Source of the DNA: Bufo bufo
Taxonomy: Eukaryota > Chordata > Amphibia > Anura > Bufonidae
DNA: 64,000 bases
Assembly: GCF_905171765.1 (NCBI RefSeq)
Contig: NC_053394.1
Location: 154,898,015-154,962,014, forward strand
Direction of reading: 5' to 3'
Shown here: positions 1 through 11,200 of the stretch, piece by piece
How positions within the stretch are numbered: the first letter of the stretch is position 1
Layout of the letters: each line of letters starts with the position of its first letter
Notes under the pieces: generated by a model
Told to the model about the DNA's origin: nothing
What the model saw: only the letters and a program-made list of their open reading frames with translations
The model's database searches: none
Program-made: the position numbers and the translations under genes

Positions 1-285
1 TGTTGGGACACCAGGATGGGGTGTTTGCATTGAAAAGGTGGAGAAGTTGATCGAAAAATTTAGAAATGTAACATGTCTGTGTGACATTTGTTATGGTGGT
101 CTGGGTCAAACAGAGGAGATGAGGAAAGAACATCTACATCAAAGGAGATGTCATTGGATGTAAGAGGTGGTGTGGTGCTGTATTCTCCTATATATTTCAT
201 AGTGCTGTTTGGAAGGCTGGCTCACTACTGTGACCTGTGTCTTATCTTCTCCTCCAAGTCTTTTTTTTATTATAATTATATGTAT

Positions 286-396
286 ATTAAATTTGGTGAC
301 TAAAAATTTTACCTGGCTCCTAAATCTTTCAGTTTAGGAGCCAATGGCTCCTAGGTAATTTTTTTTCTTTTTAGGCTGGAGCACTGTATATTGGTT
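286..396. repeat. Short palindromic repeat fragment
   Basis: An imperfect inverted repeat centres on 'tttaggagccaatggctcct', with AT-rich arms. It looks like the end of a dispersed DNA-transposon-type repeat. No flanking duplication is clear and the family is not identified. Positions 1-285 hold no recognisable feature. Confidence 0.4.
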
Positions 397-880
397 CATT
401 CATACAATGTTTTGGGGTTAATAATACAATGTTATGGTCTTGATCTCTGGTTCATTCATGGTCTGTGGTCTCCGGGTTAATTCATATAGTGTCAGGATCT
501 GAGGTCTCTGGTTTATTTCATAAAATGTCAGGGTCTTTTGGTTCATTAATACAGTGTCATGGGTTTTGGTCTCTGGATCATTCATTCAGTGTCCTCTGGG
601 TTCATTCATACTATATCAGGATCTGTGGTTTCTAGGTATATTCATATAGTGGTACGGTATGCAATTCCTCTCATGGTCTCTGAGTTTATTCTTAGAGTGC
701 CAGGGTCTATGGTCTTTGGGTTCATTCATAGACTGTCAGGGTCTACAGTCTCTGGGTTCAGTCATATAATGTTGGGGCCTGTGGTCCCTGGGTTCATTCA
801 CAGACTGTCAGGGTCTGCGATCTGTGGGTTCATTAATACACTTTCATGGTTTGTGACCTCTGGGTCATTCATACATAATT
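381..880. repeat. Degenerate tandem repeat, unit about 36-40 bp
   Basis: The phrases 'ggttcattcata' and 'gtcagggtctgtggtctctg' recur about a dozen times at roughly 36-40 bp spacing with many substitutions. This is an old, diverged minisatellite. The open frame across it is a by-product of the repeat. Confidence 0.7.
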
Positions 881-1430
881 AGGCTGGAATAGTATTTCCA
901 GACACACTGAATGCTGTGGGTTCAAGTACATCTACCATCCGGATCCCATATGAGAAGACCAGGTGAGTTTGTATTTGCATTATACTTGAGGCTGAAAAGC
1001 AGCATTATGGGAGAGGGTCTGATTCATGCTACATTTCTGTGAAGAACTGCAGATGATGCACATTCTCGTCTGCCCCATTAGTCTAATGAGAACAGTGCCA
1101 ATAATTTATACCAACAGCTTGGATTTCATTGAAAGCTGCAGCATGGATCTGCCAATCTTTGTACTCTCTCTGGAGACTATTCCCGACCTTGACAATGAAT
1201 AGTGATGCCCCAACAAGTCAGTGTAAAATCCTGGAGCAGAACCTGGGAGCAGGATCATTATTATCAGGTTCTAAGTGAAGGCAGTGACCAGTGTGGAATC
1301 ACTAGCTGAATTAAACCCAATAATTTACCTTGAATGCCAGGGCTAGCAGAAATTAGGGACTGCCATGAGAGGATTTAGGATGACTGAGGATAAAAGATAC
1401 TATGAATGTGACTAGTCCCTTAAACAATAA
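881..1430. other. Unique-looking sequence, no gene seen
   Basis: This is high-complexity sequence between two tandem arrays. No convincing ORF or transposon signature is visible. The stretch 1030-1200 is compositionally balanced and could be conserved non-coding DNA of the KCNB1 intron, but this cannot be tested here. Confidence 0.35.
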
Positions 1431-2130
1431 TCAGCTCCAAGTACAGAACCTTGTGACCTCTGGCATTTCCTGTATAGACGTTTGTGGTCCCAAACCTTTC
1501 ACTACAGAACATTGTGGTCTCCACTGCTCCCAGAACATTGTGGTCTCCACTGCTCCCAGAACATTGTGGTCTCCACTGCTCCCAGAACATTGTGGTCTCC
1601 ACTGCTCCCAGAACATTGTGGTCTCCACTGCTCCCAGAACATTGTGGTCTCCACTGCTCCCAGAACATTGTGGTCTCCACTGCTCTCAGAAAAAAAAAAG
1701 TGGTTTCTTCTGCTCCCAGCATTTATCCTTGTGATCTACACTGTTATGTGCATAGATCTTTGTGGCCGCTGCTATCAATACAAATCACTGAGTTCGCTGT
1801 ACAAAATATTGTTCTCTCTACTGCTCCCAATACAAAACATTATGGTTTGCACAGCTCACTGGACAGAACCTTGCGGTCTCTAATTATCCCAGTACAGAAA
1901 CTTGTGGTCTTCACTGCTCCCGGTACAGAACTTTGTGGCACCCACTGCTCACAGTACAGAACTTTGTGGTCACTGCTGGTCCAAGTAGAGAACCTTGTGG
2001 TCTCCACTTCTCCTGGTACAAAACCTTGTGGTCTCTTGTTCTCCCAGTGTTAGCTATTGCTCCCAATACAGAACTTTTTTTATGCTTGAGCTCCCAATAC
2101 AGGACCTTGTGGTTTGCTGTTGTCCCCGGC
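1431..2130. repeat. Minisatellite: clean 26-bp core in a degenerate array
   Basis: Seven near-identical 26-bp units containing 'cattgtggtctccactgctc' run from about 1507 to 1690. Diverged copies of about 30 bp built on 'gtacagaaccttgtggtct' extend on to 2130. The clean core is a recent expansion within an older array. Long ORFs on both strands here are repeat artefacts because the unit lacks stops. Confidence 0.85.
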
Positions 2131-2535
2131 CTCTGTCACTAACTTTATCTTGAGGTACATATTGTTTCCCTGCTCAGGGCACTGAATAAAATCCAACGTG
2201 ATTGTACGGACGGCACATAATAATAAAAATGTCTGTCAGGTGACAACTGTTCCACCTGCTGTGAGTGGAACGTGGCACAAGTAGATGAGGAGCTCAAGCC
2301 ATGTCGGTTTAATAGAAAATGAGGCCCTGGGCAACAAGTAAAGTCTGGCAGATTGTCTTGTAATTTTACCCCCTATAATATCGTCATGTAGTACCAAGAT
2401 AATACTGCCATATACAGCCCACAGAAGATCACCATATAGTGCCAAATAATATGCAGTATGCAAACAATACTTATTATACTGCAATTAAATTATTATCATT
2501 TATTATTAAAGCGCCATTCATTCCATAGCGCTGTA
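2131..2535. other. Unassigned sequence
   Basis: No gene or clear repeat is visible over most of this stretch. Positions 2495-2533 ('aaagcgccattcattccata') look like the end of a dispersed repeat into which the following Tc1 element inserted at a TA. Confidence 0.3.
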
Positions 2536-3299
2536 CAGTCGTGGCCAAAAGTTTTGAGAATTACATAAATATTGGAAATTGGAAAAGTTGCTGCTTAAGT
2601 TTTTATAATAGCAATCTGCATATACTCCAGAATGTTATAAAGAGTGATCAGATGAATTGCATAGTCCTTCTTTGCCATAAAAATTAACTTAACCACTTCA
2701 GCCCCCCTACCTTAAACACCCTTAATGACCAGGCCACTTTTTACACTTCTGACCTACACTACTTTCACCGTTTATTGCTCGGTCATGCAACTTACCACCC
2801 AAATGAATTTTACCTCCTTTTCTTCTCACTAATAGAGCTTTCATTTGGTGGTATTTCATTGCTGCTGACATTTTTACTTTTTTTGTTATTAATCGAAATT
2901 TAACGATTTTTTTGCAAAAAAAAATGACATTTTTCACTTTCAGTTGTAAAATTTTGCAAAAAAAACGACATCCATATATAAATTTTTCTCTAAATTTATT
3001 GCTCTACATGTCTTTGATAAAAAAAAATATTTGGGTAAAAAAAAAAATGGTTTGGGTAAAAGTTATAGCGTTTACAAACTATGGTACAAAAATGTGAATT
3101 TCCGCTTTTTAAAGCAGCTCTGACTTTCTGAGCACCTGTCATGTTTCCTGAGGTTCTACAATGCCCAGACAGTAGAAAAACCCCATAAATGACCCCATTT
3201 CGGAAAGTAGACCCCCTAAGGTATTCGCTGATGGGCATAGTGAGTTCATAGAACTTTTTATTTTTTGTCACAAGTTAGCGGAAAATGATGATTTTTTTA

Positions 3300-5880
3300 T
3301 TTATTTTTTACAAAGTCTCATATTCCACTAACTTGTGACAAAAAATAAAAACTTCCATGAACTCACTATGCCCATCACGAAATACCTTGGGGTGTCTTCT
3401 TTCCAAAATGGGGTTACTTGTGGGGTAGTTATACTGCCCTGCCATTTTAGGGGCCCAAATGTGTGCGAAGTATTTTGAAATCAAACTCTGTAAAAAAATG
3501 GCCGGTGAAATCCGAAAGGTGCTCTTTGGAATGTCGGCCCATTTGCCCACCTAGGCTGCAAAAAAGTGTCACACATGTGGTATTGCTGTACTCAGGAGAA
3601 GTTGGGCAATGTTTTTTGGGGTGTCATTTTACATATACCCATGCTGGGTGAGAGAAATATCTTGGCAAAAGACAACTTTTCCCATTTTTTTATACAAAGT
3701 TGGCATTTGACCAAGATATTTATCTCATCCAGCATGGGTATATGTAAAATGACACCCCAAAACACATTGCCCAACTTCTCCTGAATACGGCAATACCACA
3801 TGTGTGACACTTTTTTGCAGCCTAGGTGGGCAAAGGGGCCCACATTCCAAAGAGCACCTTTAGGATTTCACAGGTCATTTTTTACACATTTTGATTTCAA
3901 ACTACTTACCACACATTAGGGCCCCTAGAATGCCAGGGCAGTATAACTACCCCACAAGTGACCCCATTTTGGAAAGAAGACACCCCAAGGTATTCCGTGA
4001 GATGCATGGCGAGTTCCTCGAATTTTTTATTTTTTGTCACAAGTTAGCGAAAAAATGATGATTTTTTTTTTTTTTTCTTACAAAGTCTCATATTCCACTA
4101 ACTTGTGACAAAAAATCAAAACTTCCATGAACTCACTATGCCCATCACGAAATACCTGGGGGTGTCTTCTTTCCAAAATGGGGTCACTTGTGGGGTAGTT
4201 ATACTGCCCTGGCATTTTAGGGGCCCGAATGCGTGAGAAGTGGTTTGAAATCAAAATCTGTAAAAAATGGCCGGTGGAATCCGAAAGGTGCTCTTTGGAA
4301 TGTGGGCCCCTTTGCCCACCTAGGCTGCAAAAAAGTGTCACACATGTGGTATCGCCGTACTCAGGAGAAGTTGGGCAATGTGTTTTGGGGTGTCATTTTA
4401 CATATACCCATGCTGGGTGAGATAAATATCTCGGTCAAATGCCAACTTTGTATAAAAAAATGGGAAAAGTTGTCTTTTGCCAAGATATTTCTCTCACCCA
4501 GCATGGGTATATGTAAAAAGACACCCCAAAACACATTGCCCAACTTCTCCTGAGTACGGTGATACCAGACGTGTGACACTTTTTTGCAGCCTAGGTGGGC
4601 AAAGGGGCCCACATTCCAAAGAGCACCTTTCGGATTTCACTGGCCATTTTTTACAGATTTTGATTTCAAACCACTTCTCACGCATTCGGGCCCCTAAAAT
4701 GCCAGGGCTGTATAACTACCCCACAAGTGACCCCATTTTGGAAAGAAGACACCCCCAGGTATTTCGTGATGGGCATAGTGAGTTCATGGAAGTTTTTATT
4801 TTTTGTCACAAGTTATTGGAATATAAGACTTTGTAAGAAAAAAAAAAGAAAAAAAAATCATCATTTTCCGCTAACTTGTGACAAAAAATAAAAAATTCTA
4901 GGAACTCGCCATGCCCCTCACGGAATACCTTGGGGTGTCTTCTTTGCAAAATGGGGTCACTTGTGGGGTAGTTATACTGCCCTGGCATTCTAGGGGCCCT
5001 AATGTGTGGTAAGTAGGTAAATGACCTGTGAAATCCTAAAGGTGCTCTTTGGAATGTGGGCCCCTTTGCCCACCTAGGCTGCAAAAAAGTGTTACACATG
5101 AGGTATCGCCGTATTCAGGAGAAGTTGGGCAATGTGTTTTGGGGTGTCTTTTTACATATACTCATGCTGGGTGAGAGAAATATCTCGGCAAAAGACAACT
5201 TTTCCCATTTTTTATACAAAGTTGGCATTTGACCAAGATATTTATCTCACCCAGCATGGGTATATGTAAAATGACACCCCAAAACACATTGCCCAACTTC
5301 TCCTGAATACGGCAATACCAGATGTGTGAGCCTAGATGCGCAAAGGGGCCCACATTCCTTTTATGAGGGCATTTTTAGACATTTGGATCCCAGACTTCTT
5401 CTCACGCTTTAGGGCCCCTAAAATTCCAGGGCAGTATAAATACCCCACATGTGACCCCATTTTGGAAAGAAGACACCCCAAGGTATTCAATGAGGGGCAT
5501 GGCGAGTTCATAAAAAATTATTTTTTTGGCACAAGTTAGCGGAAATTATTATTTTTTTTTTCTCACAAAGTCTCCCTTTCCGCTAACTTGGGACAAAAAT
5601 TTCAATCTTTCATGGACTCAATATGCCCCTCACGGAATACCTTGAGGTGTCTTCTTTCCGAAATGGGGTCACATGTGGGGTATTTATACTGCCCTGGCAT
5701 TCTAGGGGCCCTAAAGTGTGAGAAGAAGTCTGGAATATAAATGTCTAAAAAATTTTACGCATTTGGATTCCGTGAGGGGTATGGTGAGTTCATGTGAGAT
5801 TTTATTTTTTGACACAAGTTAGTGGAATATGAGACTTTGAAAGAAAAAAAAGAAAAAATTCCGCTAACTTGGGCCAAAAA
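3300..5880. repeat. Nested inverted repeats inside TTAA element copy 1
   Basis: Blocks containing 'ttgtgacaaaaaataaaaac', 'ttggggtgtcttctttccaa', 'tgcccacctaggctgcaaaa' and 'acatatacccatgctgggtg' alternate with their reverse complements, giving several successive palindromes of a few hundred bases each. The small ORFs on both strands encode the same peptide because of this mirror symmetry, so they are not genes. Confidence 0.85.
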
Positions 5881-6880
5881 AATGTCTGAATGGAGCCTTA
5901 CAGGGGGGTATCAATGACAGGGGGGTGATCAATGACAGGGGGGTGATCAGGGAGTCTATATGGGGTGATCACCCCCCTGTCATTGATCACCCCCCTGTAA
6001 GGCTCCATTCAGATGTCCATATGTGTTTTGCGGATCCGATCCATGTATCCGTGGATCCGTAAAAAACATACGGACATCTGAATGCAGCCTTACAGGGGAA
6101 TGATCAATGACAGGGGGGTGATCAGGGAGTCTATATGGGGTGATCACCCCCCTGTCATTGATCACCCCCCTGTAAGGCTCCATTCAGATGTCCGTATGTG
6201 TTTTGCGGATCCGATCCATGTATCCGTGGATCCGTAAAAAACATACGGACATCTGAATGCAGCCTTACAGGGGGGTGATCAATGACAGGGGGGTGATCAA
6301 TGACAGGGGGGTGATCAGGGAGTCTATATGGGGTGATCACCCCCCTGTCATTGATCACCCCCCTGTAAGGCTCCATTCAGATGTCCGTATGTGTTTTGCG
6401 GATCCGATCCATGTATCCGTGGATCCGTAAAAAACATACGGACATCTGAATGGAGCCTTACAGGGGGGTGATCAATGACAGGGGGTGATCAGGGAGTCTA
6501 TATGGAGTGATCACCCCCCTGTTAGGCTCCATTCAGACGTCTGTATGTGTTTTGCGGATCCGATCCATGTATCCGTGGATCCGTAAAAAACATACAGACG
6601 TCTGAATGGAGCCTTACAGGGGAGTGATCAATGACAGGGGGGTGATCAATGACAGGGGGGTGATCAGGGAGTCTATATGGGGTGATCAACCCCTGTCATT
6701 GATCACCCCCCTGTAAGGCTCCATTCAGATGACCGTATGTGTTTTGCGGATCCGATCCATGTATCAGTGGATCCGTAAAAATCATACGGACGTCTGAATG
6801 GAGCCTTACAAGGGGGTGATCAATGACAGGGGGGTGATCAATGACAGGGGGGTGATCAGGGAGTCTATATGGGGTGATCA
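5880..6880. repeat. Internal satellite of TTAA element copy 1 (5 monomers)
   Basis: Five monomers of roughly 160-190 bp each contain 'gtgttttgcggatccgatcc' flanked by inverted arms ('ggctccattcagatgtccgt' and its complement), separated by blocks of 'gacaggggggtgatcaatga' that are themselves partly palindromic. Copy number differs from the second element, which has eight monomers. Confidence 0.9.
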
Positions 6881-6959
6881 GGGGTTAATTAAAGGTTAAT
6901 AAGTGACAGGGGGGGGTGTAGTGTAGTGTGGTGATTGGTGCAACTTTACAGAGCTGCCT

Positions 6960-7275
6960 GTGTCCTCTGGTGGTCGATCCAAACAAAAGGGACCACCAGA
7001 GGACCAGGTAGCAGGTATATTAGACGCTGTTATCAAAACAGCGTCTAATATACCTGTTAGGGGTTAAAAAAATCGCATCTCCAGCCTGCCAGCAAACGCT
7101 CGCCGCTGGCAGGCTGGAGATCCACACGCTTACCTTCCGATCCTGTGAACGCGCGCGCCTGTGTGCGCGTGTTCACAGGAAATCTCGCGTCTCGCGAGAT
7201 GACGCATATATGCGTGACTCTGCGCAGGGCTGCCGCCTCCAGAACGCGATCCTGCGTACGGCGGTCCGGAGGCGG
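6960..7275. repeat. Series of hairpins at the right end of TTAA element copy 1
   Basis: About six successive inverted repeats lie head to tail. Their arms include 'cctctggtggtc', 'caggtatattagacgctgtt', 'atctccagcctgccag', 'tcctgtgaacgcgcgc', 'atctcgcg' and 'gacgcatatatgcgt'. The same series is present in copy 2. The GC-rich part is rich in CpG. Confidence 0.85.
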
Positions 7276-7470
7276 TTAATCCCAAAAAAAACTTTCCACT
7301 GCATTTCATTGCTGTCATTAAAGGACCTGCTGGGATCATTTCAGTAATCGTCTTGTTAACTCAGGTGAGAATGTGGAGATCATTATGTCAGGCTGATTGG
7401 GTTAAAATGGCAGACTTGACATGTTAAAAGGAGGGTGTTGCTTGAAATTATTGTTCTTCCATTGTTAACC

Positions 7471-7719
7471 ATGGTGACCTGCAAAGAAACGCGTGCAGCC
7501 ATCATTGCGTTGCATAAAAATGGCTTCACAGGCAAGGATATTGTGGCTACTAAGATTGCATCTCAATCAACAATTTATAGGATCATCAAGAACTTCAAGG
7601 AAAGAGGTTAAATTCTTGTTAAGAAGGATTCAGGGCGTCCAAGAAAGTCCAGCAAGCGCCAGGATCGTCTCCTAAAGAGGATTCAGCTGCGGGATCGGAG
7701 TGCCACCAGTGCAGAGCTT
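7471..7719 (+). pseudogene. Tc1 transposase, N-terminal fragment
   Basis: The reading frame starts at an ATG in 'aaccatggtgacc' and encodes the N-terminal helix-turn-helix (paired-like) DNA-binding region of a Tc1-type transposase, including the stretch IIALHKNGFTGKDIV. A TAA stop at 7609-7611 interrupts it after about 46 codons. The frame continues recognisably (ILVKKDSGRPRKSSKRQD) until homology ends near 7719. The DDE catalytic domain is absent. The fragment cannot encode an active enzyme. Confidence 0.85.
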
Positions 7720-7911
7720 AGTACTGCGTAGCTTTCTAGGTATTGACCCGGTCCGTTCACGTTCCGTTATTTGTCTTGTCTGTCTTCCCAGTACGTATCC
7801 TAAGTTAGGGACTGCCGTGCACTCGTGAGGCAAGTAGGCAGGGCCAGGGGTGAGGGTGGAGCGCAGTGGTCACTATCCTCCCCCCTGTGTGTAGTGAACT
7901 TTACCGTCACA
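7720..7911. repeat. Probable LTR fragment of a different retroelement
   Basis: Sequence such as 'cttagggactgccgtgcact'-like text in 7800-7830 and 'gtagtgaactttaccgtcac' just before the gypsy LTR resembles the R/U5 part of a gypsy-type LTR. It breaks off the Tc1 fragment on its left and abuts the truncated gypsy LTR on its right. Family unknown. Confidence 0.35.
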
Positions 7912-8248
7912 TGGAAGTTATGGATAAACATCCGACTGGCTTGATCCCAAACTAAGGAGCATAAAGGTGACCCCTATAAAATCCTAAGAGCTGACTGCTA
8001 AGCACATACAAGGGTCTCAGAGGTAGACGATTGCATGCCCTCGTACCTAGACTGTGTGACACCTGAAAACCCTATAATAGTGAGGGGACACGACCACCGG
8101 CTCCCTGCACTTAATACAGAGGGAGTCAGGGTCACCTAGAAACAAGCCAGCAAGGAAACACAATACATGAAAGGACTTATCTGAACAAGCAGCAACAGAA
8201 GTCTCCAGCAGTGAATACTTCAATCCAGGAAGTAGTATAAACCGCAAC
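7912..8248 (-). repeat. Truncated 3' LTR of the gypsy element
   Basis: This is closely similar to 12559-12900, starting at 'tggaagttatggataaacat' and sharing 'gagggagtcagggtcaccta'. Similarity ends after 'aaaccgcaa' near 8248, where the 5' LTR goes on for another 160 bp but this copy switches straight into integrase coding sequence. Confidence 0.85.
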
Positions 8249-11200
8249 TTCCAGGAGGGAACCTTCAGTTTGATATTCTTTGTAGACAACCACACCAGAT
8301 CACCCACATTCAGGTCCGGACCAGGCACACGTCTCTTATCCGCCACACGCTTATATCTCTCACTCATCCTCTTCAGATTACCCTGAATCTTTTGCCAAAT
8401 AAATGACAAAGACAAGGAAAATCTCTCCTCATCAGGTAAACCAGAAGACCCCGCTCCAGAGAATGTCCCAAACTGTAGATGAAACCCATATGCACCAAAA
8501 AATGGTGACTTATCAGAGGACACCTGGCGACGGTTATTTAAAGCAAACTCAGCAAGGGACAAAAAAGAATACCAATCCTCCTGATTCTCCGCCACAAAAC
8601 AGCGCAGATATGTCTCCAGATTCTGATTGACGCGTTCGGTCTGACCATTCGACTGCGGGTGAAAAGCAGAAGAAAATGACAACTGAATCCCCAAGCGAGA
8701 ACAGAAGGCCTTCCGAATCTGGAAACAAATTGCGTGCCCCTATCAGAAACAATGTCTGAAGGAATGCCATGCAATTTAACAATGTTATCAACAAATGCTT
8801 GCGCCAACGTCTTAGCATTGGGTAACCCAGGAAAGGGAATGAAATGCGCCATTTTGCTAAAACGGTCGACTACCACCAGAATCACAGTCTTCCCCGAGGA
8901 ACGAGGCAGGTCCATAATGAAGTCCATGGACAGATGCGTCCAAGGATGGGAAGGAATGGGTAACGGGAGGAGAGAACCCGATGGCCGTGAATGAGGGACC
9001 TTGGCATGAGCGCAGGTCTCGCAGGCTGCCACAAAACCCTCAACCGTCTTACGAAGAGCCGGCCACCAGAATCTCCGATCAATGAGATCTTGTCACGGAT
9101 GGTGTACAGGAAACAAGACAATACCATATAAACAATGTCACTCTGGATCCACAACTAAGGAACAAAGGGAGACCCCTGCAATAGACCTGCCGCTCTCCCT
9201 CACTGCTCAGCCTATGCGAACACCCCAAAGGTGGATGGCCGCATATCCACGTTCCTCGGCTAACTATTGCCTGAAGACCCTACAATAGTGAAGGGACACG
9301 ACCACCGGCTCCCTACACTAACACGGAGGGAGTCAGGGTCACCTGGATCCAGAAAAGACAAAATCATAAATACATAAACAGCACTTATCTTGCAGACGAC
9401 TGACGACTGAGGACTGAGGACTGGGAACAGCATGCACACACACTCCAGGAAGTTGTATCAGCCGCACACTACTGCATTATGGGGAGGAACTTAAAGGGTA
9501 GCAATCAGTCCAACTGCATGACAGCTGAGATAGACTAACGAGATGAGAAACTAAACCAAAACAAAGAAATTCAAGGAGGAGGATCTGAGAAGCTCCTGTG
9601 AGCGCTTCTCAGCTGTCTGGCTGTGACAGATCTACTGTGGCTCTACTCCCCGGGTGCCCAGCAAGGACAGTATCGTGGTGCTCCTTAAAAACCTTGTGTC
9701 GTAAAGCGAGAGGCACAAACAACCTCCCAGGAGGACAAAGATCAGGAGCCTCTGCCTGGGCTGCTTGAACCTCTGCCTCCAAATTAGGATAAAGAGCAGA
9801 GACGACCACCCCTTCAGCCAAAATGGGACCCGGGTCTTGAAAGTTCCCCCCTCCCGGAAAACAACGTGACAGGGCATCCACCTTCACATTTTTAACCCCA
9901 GGGCGGAACGTGACAACAAAATTAAACCTAGAAAAGAATAAAGACCATCTGGCCTGTCTCGGGTTCAGACGCTTGGCTGATTCCAAGTAGACCAGATTCT
10001 TATGGTCGGTAAACACGGTAAATAGGGTGTTCCTCAAAAGCTAATTTGATGGCCAACAACTCCCTATCTCCCACATCGTAATTTCTCTCTGCGGAGGAGA
10101 GTTTCCTTGAGAAAAAGGCACACGGTCGCCATTTGGCAGGAGAGGGACCATGAGATAAGACCGCACCCACACCCACCTCAGAAGCGTCCACCTCAACAAT
10201 AAAAGGTAGAGAGACATCAGGTTGTACCAAAATGGGAGTGGAAGCAAAACTCTCTTTGATACTAGAAAAGGCCTTAAGCGCATCTACCGACCAGGAGGAA
10301 AAATCTACCCCCTTTTTAGTCATATCAGTGAGTGGCTTAACAACAGAGGAATAATTCAAAATGAACTTTCTGTAATAATTGCCAAAACCCAAAAACCACA
10401 TCAGCGCCTTCTGATTCTCAGGAAGCTCCCAATCAAGCACAGCGCGGACCTTCTCAGGGTCCATGCAAAAACCAGAAGCGGAGAGAAGAAAACCAAGAAA
10501 TTTAATCTCCGGAACCGCAAACACACATTTTTCCAGTTTAGTGTACAATTTATTCTCCCGCAGAATGAGCAAGACCTGACGTAGGTGGTCTCTATGAGTT
10601 TTGAAATCAGGAGAAAAAATCTAAATGTCATCTAGATACACCAGTACAAATTTCCCCATTAAATGATAAAAAATGCTGTTCACAAAATGTTGGAAGACGG
10701 CCGGAGCATTCATCAAACCAAAGGGCATAACCAAATTCTCGAAATGACCCTCAGGGGTATTGAAGGCCATCTTCCATTCGTCCCCTTACCTGACCCTGAC
10801 TAGGTTGTATGGCCCTCTTAAATCCAACTTAGAAAAAACTTTAGCCCCAACAATCTGGTTAAACAGGTCCGGGATCAGAGGAAGCGGATATGGGTCACGA
10901 ATTGTGATACAGTTCAGCTCCCTGAAATCCAGACAAGGTCTTAAAGAACCATCTTTTTTCTTAACAAAAAAAAACCAGCGGCAACAGGTGACTTTGAGGG
11001 TCGGATGTGTCCCTTTCTCAGGCTCTCAGAGATATAAGTACGCATAGCGACTCTTTCAGGTTGGGAGAGATTGTATAAACGTGGCAGCTTGGCGCCTGGG
11101 ATGAGATTAATAGGGCAATCGTACTCCCGGTGAGGGGGCAGCTCCTGGACACCACTCTCGGAAAACACATCCGAAAATTCTGGGAGAAAAGATGGCACAG

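Larger units (their letters stand above)
2693..7275. mobile_element. Large non-autonomous TTAA-target element, copy 1
   Basis: The element is bounded by TTAA at 2689-2692 and 7276-7279, the signature of piggyBac- or Kolobok-type DNA transposons. Its ends are short imperfect inverted repeats: 'ccacttcagcccccc' on the left and the complement of 'ggtccggaggcgg' on the right. In order it holds an AT-rich head (2693-3245), a set of inverted repeats (3246-5880), a satellite (about 5880-6880) and a tail of hairpins (6960-7275). No transposase is visible; the short ORFs are palindrome mirrors of each other. A second copy lies at 54054-58379. Superfamily placement rests only on the TTAA target. Confidence 0.8.
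2536..7719 (+). mobile_element. Tc1-family transposon, 5' part, split by a TTAA element
   Basis: The left end, 'cagtcgtggccaaaagtttt', lies next to a TA target at 2534-2535 and is typical of a Tc1/mariner terminal repeat. The element runs to 2692, is interrupted by a 4.58 kb insertion, and resumes at 7280. It continues through an untranslated leader into the transposase start at 7471 and stops abruptly near 7719, where unrelated LTR-like sequence begins. The transposase body and right terminal repeat are missing, so the copy is dead. The order of events is Tc1 insertion first, then the TTAA element into it. Confidence 0.85.

Noticed and set aside
1420..2053. Multi-frame ORFs of 100-190 codons
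   Set aside because: They are driven by the 26-bp and 30-bp tandem units on both strands.
3463..5353. Small ORFs on both strands sharing a peptide (for example PFAHLGCKKVSH)
   Set aside because: They arise from inverted copies of the same DNA inside the TTAA element, with frames broken differently in each block; no conserved protein.
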